The position numbers and the translations under genes are program-made. Positions 1 through 6,087 of a stretch of DNA of 7,955 nucleotides are shown here, one piece after another. The stretch lies in the NCBI GenBank assembly GCA_025927935.1, contig JAICKM010000303.1, positions 1 through 7,955 on the forward strand, written 5' to 3'. This DNA is from Chloroflexia bacterium. Its GTDB lineage: Bacteria; Chloroflexota; Chloroflexia; QHBQ01; JADMIH01. Numbering within the stretch: position 1 is the stretch's first letter; each line of letters opens with the position of its first letter. Below the pieces are notes generated by a model. It saw only the letters and a list, made by a program, of their open reading frames with translations. It was not told where the DNA came from and ran no database searches.

Positions 1-18
1 AAGGCCGGCCCCGCGCCG

Positions 19-906
19 ATGGTGATCCCCCAGCGCACCCGCCGCCCCATGAGCCGGGACCGCCTGACGGCGATCCTCATGCTGCTGCCCTCGATCCTGG
101 CGATTGCTCTGTTTGTCTATGGCTTTATCGCCTGGAACGGCTGGGCGTCGCTGACCAATTGGCGCGGCCTGGGCACGATGAATCAGGTCGGGCCGATCCG
201 GTTCCCGGCGGCGGATTTCTCCGGATTGAGCAATTACGACCGGCTCTTTCAGACCCCGCGCTTCCTTACCGACCTGCGCAACAACGCCATTTTCACCGTC
301 GTCTTCCTCATCGGCTGCGTGGTGGTGGGCCTGGCGCTTGCCATTATGCTGGACCGCAAGGTGCGCGGGGAAGGCTTTTTCCGTAATGTGTTTCTGCTGC
401 CGATGGCGCTGTCCTTCGTCGTCACCGGGACCATCTGGCGGTGGGTATTCCTGCAACTGGGCTGGGTGACGAACCCGAACCTGGCGCTGCCCGCGCTGAT
501 CATCGCGGCGATCTGGCAGGAGTCGGGCTTCACGATGGCGATGTTTCTGGCGGCGTTGCGCGGCATCCCGGCGGACATCCGCGAGGCGGCGCGGGTGGAC
601 GGCGCCAGCGAGTTCCGCATGTATAAGGATGTTGTGTTGCCTTTGATCAATCCGGTGGTGCTGTCGGCCCTGATCATCCTGGGCCACTTGTCGCTCAAGA
701 TCTTCGACCTGGTCTACGTCATGACCGGCGGCAGCCCGACGCTGGGCTATGCCACGGACATGCCGTCGCTCTACCTGTTCCAGTTGGCATTCGGCGACAA
801 CCTGTTCGCGCGGGCGGCGGCCGTCGCCATGATTATGCTGCTGTTTGTGGCGGTCATCATTATCCCCTACCTGTGGACCAATCTGCGCTCGGAGGTGGCG
901 AAATGA
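19..906 (+). CDS. Carbohydrate ABC transporter permease, MalF/UgpA type (start uncertain)
   Basis: This is an inner-membrane permease half of a CUT1-type sugar importer (binding-protein-dependent transport inner membrane component family). The 295-residue frame has a first membrane helix at about residues 17-39, a periplasmic loop with 'GLSNYDRLF' near 69-77, and helices at about 89-111, 122-144, 157-178, 212-234 and 265-288. The ATPase-docking EAA loop is clear at 189-208 (EAARVDGAS, then VVLPL). 'KIFDLVYVMTGG' at 227-238 is typical of the family. The frame is open to the left edge with no stop codon in 1-18 and no clear ribosome site before the ATG at 19 or the internal ATG at 49, so the true start may lie outside the window. 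The segment between the helix ending 'IWRWVF' and 'LALPALIIAAIW' seems about 20 residues shorter than in typical relatives. The stop overlaps the next gene. The function is well supported; the exact sugar is unknown. Confidence 0.9.
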   Translation: MVIPQRTRRPMSRDRLTAILMLLPSILAIALFVYGFIAWNGWASLTNWRGLGTMNQVGPIRFPAADFSGLSNYDRLFQTPRFLTDLRNNAIFTVVFLIGCVVVGLALAIMLDRKVRGEGFFRNVFLLPMALSFVVTGTIWRWVFLQLGWVTNPNLALPALIIAAIWQESGFTMAMFLAALRGIPADIREAARVDGASEFRMYKDVVLPLINPVVLSALIILGHLSLKIFDLVYVMTGGSPTLGYATDMPSLYLFQLAFGDNLFARAAAVAMIMLLFVAVIIIPYLWTNLRSEVAK

Positions 907-1772
907 GCAGCCCAACAATGGCCGTCGCGCCCCCGGCCCTGGAACAACCCCGGCAATCCGCCGGGCGGATCGTGCTGTATGTGCTGGTGATCATCTTCGC
1001 CGTCTTCTTCCTGTTTCCCCTCTATGTGGGCATCAGCACGGCGCTGAAGACGATGGGCGAAGTCACGCGCACCAGCATCTGGGCGCCGCCCACCGCGCCG
1101 ACGCTGGAGAACTTCAAGCTGGCCTGGGACGCGTTGAGCAAGGGATTTTTGAACAGCGTCTATCTGGCGATCCCGGCGGTAATCATCTCGTCGATCCTGG
1201 GCAGCCTGAACGGCTATGTGCTGGCGAAGTGGCGGTTCCGCGGGTCCAACCTGATCTTCGCGCTGATCCTCTTCGGCATGTTCATTCCCTACCAGGCGAT
1301 CCTGATCCCGCTGGTGCAGTTCCTGCAAGGCGTCGGGGCTTACGGCAGCATCCCCGGCCTGATCCTGGTGCACGTGATCTACGGGATTCCGATCACCACG
1401 CTGATCTTCCGCAATTACTATGTGGACGTGCCGACCGAGCTGATCGAGTCGGGCACAGTGGACGGCGCGGGGTTCTTCGGCATCTACCGGCACGTGGTGT
1501 TCCCGATCAGCGTGCCCGCCTTTGTGGTAGTGCTGATCTGGCAGTTCACGTCGGTGTGGAACGAATTCTTGTTCGCCGTGAGCATTACGAGCAATCCGGT
1601 GGTGCAGCCGATCACGGTGGCGCTGGCCGGGCTGGGGGCCAGCACCGCGGGCACGAACTACGGCATGCAGATGGCCGGGTCGCTGCTGACGGCGGTGCCC
1701 ACGCTGCTGGTCTACATCTTCCTGAGCCGCTACTTCATCGAAGGTCTGCTGGCCGGGTCGGTAAAGGGCTAG
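903..1772 (+). CDS. Carbohydrate ABC transporter permease, MalG type
   Basis: This is the second inner-membrane permease of the same CUT1-type importer, which pairs with the upstream subunit and docks on a shared MsmK/MalK-like ATPase not encoded here. The start at 903 is chosen because its ATG overlaps the upstream TGA (ATGA) and GGAGGTGG lies at 891-898; an earlier in-frame ATG at 873 lies inside the upstream gene. The 289-residue product has a first helix at about 24-45, the 'TLENF' loop at 67-71, 'NSVYLAI' at 84-90, then four to five further helices. The C-terminus 'FIEGLLAGSVKG' is the MalG-family ending. The EAA loop sits at 182-201 but reads ESG-TVDGAG instead of EAA-xIDGA, so two small residues are altered while the D-G-A core and the following 'VVFP' remain. 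The family is certain; the substrate is not predictable beyond a sugar. Translation is probably coupled to the gene before it. Confidence 0.92.
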   Translation: MSSPTMAVAPPALEQPRQSAGRIVLYVLVIIFAVFFLFPLYVGISTALKTMGEVTRTSIWAPPTAPTLENFKLAWDALSKGFLNSVYLAIPAVIISSILGSLNGYVLAKWRFRGSNLIFALILFGMFIPYQAILIPLVQFLQGVGAYGSIPGLILVHVIYGIPITTLIFRNYYVDVPTELIESGTVDGAGFFGIYRHVVFPISVPAFVVVLIWQFTSVWNEFLFAVSITSNPVVQPITVALAGLGASTAGTNYGMQMAGSLLTAVPTLLVYIFLSRYFIEGLLAGSVKG

Positions 1773-1810
1773 CGCGGCGCCGCTCAGCGGCACCCGCGAT
1801 CCCTACATGC

Positions 1811-1838
1811 GGAGGCTCCTGCAAAGGAGCCTCCTTTT
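1811..1838 (+). terminator. Rho-independent terminator of the permease operon
   Basis: A perfect 10-bp stem, GGAGGCTCCT (1811-1820) pairing with AGGAGCCTCC (1825-1834), closes a GCAA tetraloop and is followed by TTTT. It lies 38 nt after the MalG-type stop codon. The 3' tail is short, but the stem is very stable and the loop is of the GNRA class. A minor 5-bp hairpin (GCCGC-TCA-GCGGC, 1779-1791) precedes it directly after the stop codon. Confidence 0.88.
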
Positions 1839-1874
1839 CATGCCCGCCCGCCGGGGTTATTGCCAAGCATCCAT

Positions 1875-1951
1875 GCACCGCGAAGGCGTGAAGAACGCGA
1901 AAATTACTCATCCTAGCTGTATTCCTCATGCCCTTCGCGTCATCGCGGTGC
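1875..1951. repeat. Palindromic intergenic element with 'ACCGCGAAGGCG' arms
   Basis: The ends GCACCGCGA (1875-1883) and TCGCGGTGC (1943-1951) are perfect 9-nt inverted repeats. The similarity continues inward for about ten more positions with three mismatches (GCGTGAAG against GCGCGAAG), giving arms of about 19 nt around an AT-richer middle. The GCGAAG-like units spaced 8-9 nt apart in the left arm resemble a short dispersed repeat seen between genes in various bacterial genomes; that comparison is from memory. The element fills the gap between the permease terminator and the tRNA promoter and contains no credible reading frame. It could form a cruciform or an RNA hairpin, or be a small non-autonomous mobile element. 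Confidence 0.55.
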
Positions 1952-1980
1952 CGTTTGCAGGCGAATGGCCCGGCCACGCC

Positions 1981-2009
1981 TTGACATTCAGGCGGCGATG
2001 GGGTATACT
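1981..2009 (+). promoter_or_regulatory. Sigma-70-type promoter of the initiator tRNA gene
   Basis: The -35 box TTGACA (1981-1986) matches the consensus exactly. The -10 box TATACT (2004-2009) differs at one position, and the spacer is the optimal 17 nt. Transcription should begin near 2016, leaving only a few leader bases before the tRNA at 2023. This is the strongest promoter visible in the window, as expected for a stable RNA gene. Confidence 0.9.
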
Positions 2010-2022
2010 CTAACCATAGCGA

Positions 2023-2097
<75 letters not shown>

Positions 2098-2102
2098 AGA
2101 CC

Positions 2103-2131
2103 AGAGGCCCCTGTACAGGGGCCTCTTTTTT
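2103..2131 (+). terminator. Intrinsic terminator of the tRNA-fMet gene
   Basis: Bases 2103-2126 form a perfect 24-nt palindrome (AGAGGCCCCTGT followed by its complement), giving a stem of at least 9 bp with a TGTACA loop. Six T residues (2126-2131) follow. It lies 5 nt after the encoded CCA. The minus-strand operon ends at 2139 and converges on it, so the same hairpin, preceded by an A tract on that strand, could also stop transcripts from the right. The minus-strand T tail is poor, so only the plus-strand role is firmly supported. Confidence 0.92.
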
Positions 2132-2138
2132 GTGCCCG

Positions 2139-2666
2139 TTACCCCGCGGATTTGTCCGGCCCGGCATTGACGCTGTGCTCTGGGGCAGGCTCCACGGATA
2201 CGGACGGCTGGTCCAGATAGCGCAGCATTTTGTCCCAGGGGCGCGGCGGATAGGGGGCGCCGCGCTTCGCCAGGTATTCGCGGGCTTTGCGCCGTCCCAG
2301 CAGCATGAACTGGAAGATATCGATAGGCGACCCGGCCACCGGCATGCGATCGGTGTCCTGGCGCCCGGAACCGGTCAGGAATGCGCTCGGGCGGAACACG
2401 AGGCGGCCATCCTCCGGCGCCAACTCGCCTTTGATCAGCAGTTCATGCTGCCCACTGAGATCGGGATTGTGGCGATGGAAGAGCAGACACGCCTTGCCTG
2501 TCATGCCCTGGAAGAGCGCCCCCGTGCCGGAGAGGATCATGACCTCGCGGGCGGCGTCGCACTCCACGGCACACCGCGCGCTGAACGGGTATTCTTCCGC
2601 ATCGACCAGGGTCAGTACTCCAGTCGGATAGACCTGGGCGCAGGCGATGAGTTGGTTATTCCACAT
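2139..2666 (-). CDS. Divergent FMN-binding split-barrel-like protein (pyridoxamine-phosphate-oxidase-like)
   Basis: This 175-residue soluble protein begins with MWNNQLIACAQ. The start at 2666 is chosen because GGAGA lies 8-9 nt upstream and the protein has no conserved sequence before it; it overlaps the end of the preceding gene by 11 nt, suggesting coupled translation. The N-terminal half looks like a flavin split barrel: 'GVLTLVDAEEYPFSARC' (16-32), 'TGKACLLFHRHN' (56-67), then 'LLIKGELAPEDGRLVFRP' (76-93), matching the strand pattern of PNPOx-like proteins. The C-terminal third is a basic helix (GRRKAREYLAKRG, 124-136) followed by 'PRPWDKML', then a low-complexity acidic tail. No enzymatic residue can be assigned. 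Its position directly after a clearer PNPOx-family gene supports the family call. It may bind FMN, F420 or haem, or have lost cofactor binding. The family is moderately sure; the function is unknown. Confidence 0.68.
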   Translation of the reverse strand: MWNNQLIACAQVYPTGVLTLVDAEEYPFSARCAVECDAAREVMILSGTGALFQGMTGKACLLFHRHNPDLSGQHELLIKGELAPEDGRLVFRPSAFLTGSGRQDTDRMPVAGSPIDIFQFMLLGRRKAREYLAKRGAPYPPRPWDKMLRYLDQPSVSVEPAPEHSVNAGPDKSAG

Positions 2667-3162
2667 AGCTAATCTCCACTGTGGTGCGGACGGCGCCGAA
2701 ATCGCGGCCCGGCCAAACCAGGATGCGTCGCGGCTGTACATAGATGGCGATGCGCTGGAAGTAAAACGTGAACAGGGAGCGCGTCACGGGGTTGCGCATG
2801 AGTTGGCGCGTGCGCGGCTGGCGGCGCACCGCCTCCCGCAGCAGGTCATACGTCCAGGGCGGGTCGTCGGTTAGCTCGGCTACAGTGGCGGCGCCCTGGA
2901 CCAGCACGGCGGGCGGGTTAGGCAAGTCCGCGCCGGTAGGATCAGAAAAGAGCAGCGCGACCTCGGGGTGGCGCCGGGCATTGTAGGTCTTGACCGGGAA
3001 GGCGATGGACGCGGTTACGATCAAGCGACCTTCGGGCGCGTCATAATAGAATTCGGTGGGCCAGGTCAGGGGCTGGCCGGATTTGTTCACGGTCGTGAAC
3101 TCGCAGGTGCGGAACTCGCGGAAGACTGCCTCCACGTCCGCCGGTAGCGCTAGCGCAGGCAT
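2656..3162 (-). CDS. Pyridoxamine 5'-phosphate oxidase family protein (FMN/F420-type split barrel)
   Basis: The product is a 168-residue soluble protein of the PNPOx-like flavin split-barrel superfamily. Helix 'PADVEAVFREFRT' (7-19) leads into the first strands 'EFTTVNKSGQPLTWP' (21-35) and 'FYYDAPEGRLIVTAS' (38-52). The phosphate-binding region 'KTYNARRHPEVALLFSDPTG' (58-77) is the most diagnostic segment, followed by 'VLVQGAATV' (86-94) and the C-terminal 'YVQPRRILVWPGRDFG' (141-156). It lacks the C-terminal motifs of true PdxH, so vitamin B6 synthesis is unlikely; relatives are general flavin- or F420-dependent reductases of unknown substrate. The start at 3162 has AAGGAG 6 nt upstream, with a second GGAG just before it, predicting strong translation. 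It is the middle gene of a three-gene minus-strand operon, 20 nt after the DUF2071 gene and overlapping the next gene by 11 nt. Confidence 0.87.
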   Translation of the reverse strand: MPALALPADVEAVFREFRTCEFTTVNKSGQPLTWPTEFYYDAPEGRLIVTASIAFPVKTYNARRHPEVALLFSDPTGADLPNPPAVLVQGAATVAELTDDPPWTYDLLREAVRRQPRTRQLMRNPVTRSLFTFYFQRIAIYVQPRRILVWPGRDFGAVRTTVEISYVE

Positions 3163-3182
3163 CGGTTTCTCCTTGTCTCCTT

Positions 3183-4004
3183 TTAGTGAGCCGCGGTCTC
3201 TTCAGCATGGGGCAGCCAACGGGCGGTAACCTGCCGCTCGACCATGCCCGGCGCCGGCGGGGACACGCGGCGCAGCGGCCAGATTGCCGCTTGCATCTGG
3301 TGGGCATAGTGCAGCAGCGGTGCCGTGTCGGGCAGATGGAGACCATGGGCCAGGGCCATGGTGTTCTGCGTGATCTCGGCGGCGGCGGGCTGCAACGGCC
3401 AGACGGGATGGTAGATGTCGCAGCGATACATCTGCCCGCGCGGGTCGGCGCTGTAGTAGCAATAGCGCTCGGTCAACCAGTGGGCCAGGCTGCCGGGCGC
3501 GGCGGTGAAAGCAGCCGCCGTGGGGCGGTAGGTCGCCGTGAATGCGGACAGCGGTGCTCCCCGTTCAATGCGCTGCGCGGCGAAGGCGAAACCGCCATCC
3601 GCTGTGGGTTGGTGATCGATCCGGGCGGCCTGGTAGGCCAGGCGGAACCACGGCTTCGCCAGGGCAATCGCCGCCCGATTATCTGCATCCAGGCTAAGGA
3701 ACAAGACACCCGGCTGGCCGTTCAACGTGACATAGGTACGCACATTGATCTCCGGGAAGTGTGACACCCACCCAACCGCGGGGAACCCGCGCAGGCGGAT
3801 GCCGCTCAGGCGGAAGGCCACAATGCCGACCCACGCCTGGCCGGCGTAGGTATCGATCTCCAGGTTCGCGGGGACCAGGGGCCGCAGCGCGTCGATGGCG
3901 ATGGGCCAATGGGCGAACAAGAGATTGTGCCAGGTTTGCGCCATAATCCACGGTCCGGCGGGCAGTGGCTGCTGCCGGTGGGCAGTGTGGCGAAGAATAT
4001 CCAT
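3183..4004 (-). CDS. DUF2071 (YqjF-like) family protein
   Basis: This 273-residue soluble protein resembles Bacillus YqjF and other DUF2071 members, a family of unknown activity whose fold is usually placed near acetoacetate decarboxylase. Diagnostic segments are 'WHNLLFAHWPI' (25-35) with 'LRPLVPANLEIDTYAGQAWVG' spread over 40-60, 'SHFPEINVRTYV' (81-92), 'GQPGVLFLSLDADN' (96-109), 'LTERYCYYSAD' (177-187) and 'HPVWPLQPA' (199-207). The length is normal for the family. The start at 4004 is supported by AGGAG 8-9 nt upstream. It is the first gene of the operon with the two split-barrel genes. The shared transcription suggests a common, possibly redox or small-molecule-binding, role, but no catalytic residue can be named. 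Family membership is secure; biochemical function is open. Confidence 0.9.
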   Translation of the reverse strand: MDILRHTAHRQQPLPAGPWIMAQTWHNLLFAHWPIAIDALRPLVPANLEIDTYAGQAWVGIVAFRLSGIRLRGFPAVGWVSHFPEINVRTYVTLNGQPGVLFLSLDADNRAAIALAKPWFRLAYQAARIDHQPTADGGFAFAAQRIERGAPLSAFTATYRPTAAAFTAAPGSLAHWLTERYCYYSADPRGQMYRCDIYHPVWPLQPAAAEITQNTMALAHGLHLPDTAPLLHYAHQMQAAIWPLRRVSPPAPGMVERQVTARWLPHAEETAAH

Positions 4005-4112
4005 TCCCTATGCTCCTGCTGAAACTAAAGCCAACGCTGGGTGCAATCGGGTAGTCACAAGGCGCGACCTCTCCCGGCAGGTTGCTGCTCCGTTTGCAGC
4101 GCCCTGTGCATA

Positions 4113-4141
4113 ATTCTGATGGGCAGCCGGGCCGGTTTCAA
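4113..4141 (-). promoter_or_regulatory. Possible promoter of the DUF2071 operon
   Basis: Read on the minus strand, TTGAAA (4136-4141) is separated by exactly 17 nt from CAGAAT (4113-4118). That gives five of six -35 matches and four of six -10 matches. It would yield a leader of about 100 nt. The -35 box lies inside the palindrome at 4131-4147. The -10 box is weak and no better pair was found closer to the gene. Confidence 0.3.
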
Positions 4142-4147
4142 ACCGGC
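4131..4147. repeat. Perfect palindromic repeat GCCGGTTT-C-AAACCGGC
   Basis: Two perfect 8-nt arms (4131-4138 and 4140-4147) flank a single C, with TCCTACAAGG following on the plus strand. The form (GTAGGAGCCGGTTTGAAACCGGC on the other strand, split here by position 4148-4153) resembles a REP-like palindrome that I recall as recurrent between genes in Chloroflexota and other GC-rich genomes. It lies between the start of the DUF2071 operon and the end of the gene at 4200. No T tract follows on either strand, so it is not a standard terminator. The rest of 4005-4199 holds no credible gene. Confidence 0.55.
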
Positions 4148-4199
4148 TCCTACAAGGAAGCGTGCTGGGGCCGCGCCGCAGCGCGCCGCGTTGCGCGAA

Positions 4200-5084
4200 C
4201 TAAGCGGCAGGGTTGGGCCGGCGGGCGTCCATGGCGAAATAGAGGGCCGTGGCAGCGGCCAGGAGGCCGGTGATGCCGGCGATGAACACCCAGGTCAGGG
4301 GATTGGCCGTCTTGAAATCACCCCAGGCGCGCACCACGGCGACCAGGATAAGGGCCAGCGCGATAAGCTGGGACTGGATCAAGATACGCCAGGCGCTCCA
4401 GCGGGCTTCGCGGCCCAGCACCAGGCCGACCACACCCGGCAGCGCGAACCAGCCGGCCACCACGCGCGCCGTCAGCGCCGTAAGCTGCCAGGGCCAGATG
4501 CTGATGGCGACATCGGGCACGATGAACAGAAACAGCGCGATGACGAGCATCCCGGCACCGACGACGGTGGCCGCCAGGCGGATGCGTTCCGGCACTGCGA
4601 TATCGCCCGCGCCCAGCGTGCCCGGATCGGTCACACGATTGCGGAACCAGAGCGCGGGCACGAGGAACGGCGTGATGATATAGAGAATGGTCCAGGCATA
4701 GAAGGAGACGTGGTTATGATTGAAGCGGTCCCAGTGCAACACGGTGGCAAGGCCCATAAACCAGGTAAAGGCGGTGATGGGGAAGAAGCCCCGTGTGATC
4801 TCGTGCCAACCTTTGGCGCGCAAGGCGCCGATAAAGAACCAGGCGCCCGAAAGGTAGCCGGCGCCCATCAGCAGCGGTGTCATGTTCGGCTTGATGGTCC
4901 AGGCGAAGAAGTCGGCGGTGCGATCAGGCATGAGATAGAGGATGGCGGAAGCAATAATCAGGACCAGAACGATAAAGGCGGCAATCACGCGAATTTCGGG
5001 GAAGATACGATCGGTGCCGGCCAGGGCACTGCGCATGGCGCCCGCGCTACCCTGAGATTGTCCGGTCAACTGGTCGTTAATCAT
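4200..5084 (-). CDS. Eight-helix membrane protein of an unnamed family (paralogue of the gene at 7208)
   Basis: This is a 294-residue integral membrane protein. Hydrophobic segments lie at about 30-52, 68-88, 99-118, 127-147, 170-195, 200-223, 235-252 and 262-285, so eight helices with a short soluble N-terminus. The start at 5084 is chosen over an upstream in-frame ATG (5192) because GAGGAG lies 9 nt before it and the extra 36 residues are unlike the rest. I cannot name the family. Recurring blocks are 'PDRT' (53-56), 'FFAWTIKP' (59-66), 'LLMGAGYLSG' (71-80) and 'WPWQLTALTARVV' (197-209), all matched in the truncated gene at 7208-7955, so the two are paralogues. There is no catalytic triad, transporter signature or cofactor motif. 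It appears to be a single-gene unit: 195 nt separate it from the DUF2071 gene, and an inverted repeat precedes it. Confidence 0.82.
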   Translation of the reverse strand: MINDQLTGQSQGSAGAMRSALAGTDRIFPEIRVIAAFIVLVLIIASAILYLMPDRTADFFAWTIKPNMTPLLMGAGYLSGAWFFIGALRAKGWHEITRGFFPITAFTWFMGLATVLHWDRFNHNHVSFYAWTILYIITPFLVPALWFRNRVTDPGTLGAGDIAVPERIRLAATVVGAGMLVIALFLFIVPDVAISIWPWQLTALTARVVAGWFALPGVVGLVLGREARWSAWRILIQSQLIALALILVAVVRAWGDFKTANPLTWVFIAGITGLLAAATALYFAMDARRPNPAA

Positions 5085-5130
5085 GGTGCGGTCTCCTCTG
5101 TGTGCTAACTGCTTGGCGCGGCCAACGATC

Positions 5131-5153
5131 CTTGATTTGTCCCACACATCAAG
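5131..5153. promoter_or_regulatory. Operator-like inverted repeat upstream of the membrane protein gene
   Basis: CTTGAT (5131-5136) and ATCAAG (5148-5153) form a perfect 6-nt inverted repeat with an 11-nt spacer. It lies 47-69 nt before the start codon of the minus-strand gene ending at 4200. Position, size and symmetry suit a dimeric repressor site, but no matching regulator is encoded nearby and no convincing -35/-10 pair was found to anchor it. Confidence 0.3.
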
Positions 5154-5243
5154 AATAGCGCTTCTTTGCCTGCGGTAGATCCGGGATTCCACGGTATTTG
5201 CCGCGGCTGGCGGTACGGCATTTAGTCGGTCATGCTACGCGCC

Positions 5244-5335
5244 GCCCGCGGCGGGCAACCTTGCGCCGGGTAGGGATGTGGGAGACGCGCTCCGGGGGAA
5301 CGCCTCTCCCACGCCTACCCTTGCGGGCCGCCCGC
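5244..5335. repeat. Nested inverted repeats after the secreted-protein gene
   Basis: The central hairpin pairs GGGTAGG (5268-5274) with CCTACCC (5314-5320), and GTGGGAGA (5278-5285) with TCTCCCAC (5305-5312). That makes 15 bp interrupted by a small internal loop, with a 19-nt terminal loop. It is flanked symmetrically by GCCCGC-G-GCGGGC (5244-5256) and GCGGGC-C-GCCCGC (5323-5335). The right edge is 2 nt from the minus-strand stop at 5338, so the structure is the 3' region of that transcript. There is no T tract, so it may be a stabilising or Rho-linked 3' structure or a dispersed repeat. The remainder of 5085-5337 holds no credible gene. Confidence 0.6.
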
Positions 5336-5337
5336 GC

Positions 5338-6087
5338 CTACGGGTGGCAGCGGGCCGGTGTCACCGAGCGGTCGGGGTTGCTGCACAGCGGCCCCAGGTT
5401 GGTCGTCGCATCGGGCAGGCTGATCATCGCCAGTGGGCCGGCGCGGTGCTCGCCGTTGAAGGGCGTCGGGTGGGTCACGTCGAAGCCGCAGGCCGCCGCG
5501 TCTTGCGGATTGTTGAACCAGAAGCCGACATGGAACGTGTTGGTGGGTGCCAGATTAACATCGGGATCGAAGCCGAAGATCTGATCCAGCAGGATGGTGT
5601 TGATCTCGACATGGGCGCTGCCGCTGCTGTTGGCCTCGACATCGGACTGGTACCAGGCCATACCGAAGTTGGTGAAGTTCGGGTCGGGCGTGCCGTTGGC
5701 GAGCAGCGAGCTGCGCTGCACGGTGAAGAGATCAAAGGCCAGGCCCGGCTTGATGTTCTGAAGTTTCAGTTCGAGTTCGTCGTTCAGCCGGCCGCGCTTC
5801 ACCTCGACCTTGGCCTTGGGCGGGCGGCGAGTGTCGCCGGGGTACTGGGCCAGGCAATTCACGAAGCGCGCATTGGGCGTCAGATTAAACTCGATTTCGC
5901 GGGGCGGTTGGGCGACCGCCGTTATCGTCTGCGCGGCGGCCAGCGACGGCAGCAGCGCCAACGCCCCGACCATCATCAGCGCCGTGGCGCCCGGCAAGCG
6001 CAACCGGGGTCCCGCCCCGGAGCCGAACCCCTTGCCGCCGGCCAAAGCCATAAACAATCGTGCCATCAAAGATGCGAATGCCTTCAT
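5338..6087 (-). CDS. Secreted protein of unknown function with four cysteines
   Basis: This 249-residue protein has an export signal: a basic, glycine-rich N-region, a hydrophobic core at about 34-49, and a signal-peptidase I site after Ala-Ala-Ala (50-52), leaving a mature chain of about 197 residues starting QTITAV. The start at 6087 has AAGGAG 7 nt upstream; a second Met pair at 38-39 would leave a shorter signal but has no comparable ribosome site. The mature part looks beta-rich: 'AKVEVKRGRLNDELELKLQ' (92-110), 'LAFDLFTVQRSSLLANG' (116-132), 'FTNFGMAWYQSDVEAN' (138-153), 'TFHVGFWFNNP' (184-194). Cysteines at 78, 200, 235 and 247 could form two disulfides. I recall similar lone secreted proteins in Chloroflexota and Actinobacteria but know no function. 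It has no lipobox, anchor or sorting signal and appears monocistronic. Confidence 0.8.
   Translation of the reverse strand: MKAFASLMARLFMALAGGKGFGSGAGPRLRLPGATALMMVGALALLPSLAAAQTITAVAQPPREIEFNLTPNARFVNCLAQYPGDTRRPPKAKVEVKRGRLNDELELKLQNIKPGLAFDLFTVQRSSLLANGTPDPNFTNFGMAWYQSDVEANSSGSAHVEINTILLDQIFGFDPDVNLAPTNTFHVGFWFNNPQDAAACGFDVTHPTPFNGEHRAGPLAMISLPDATTNLGPLCSNPDRSVTPARCHP

Noticed and set aside
845..1891. 348-residue plus-strand frame overlapping the MalG-type permease
   Set aside because: It is out of phase with an unmistakable permease and has no domain-like sequence.
1839..1980. Possible small RNA between the permease terminator and the tRNA promoter
   Set aside because: No promoter boxes or terminator bound it; the only structure is the palindromic repeat.
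4041..5108. 355-residue open frame on the plus strand
   Set aside because: It is antisense to the eight-helix membrane protein, rich in Gly, Arg, His and Asp with no family pattern, and has no ribosome site. It is a shadow caused by high GC content.
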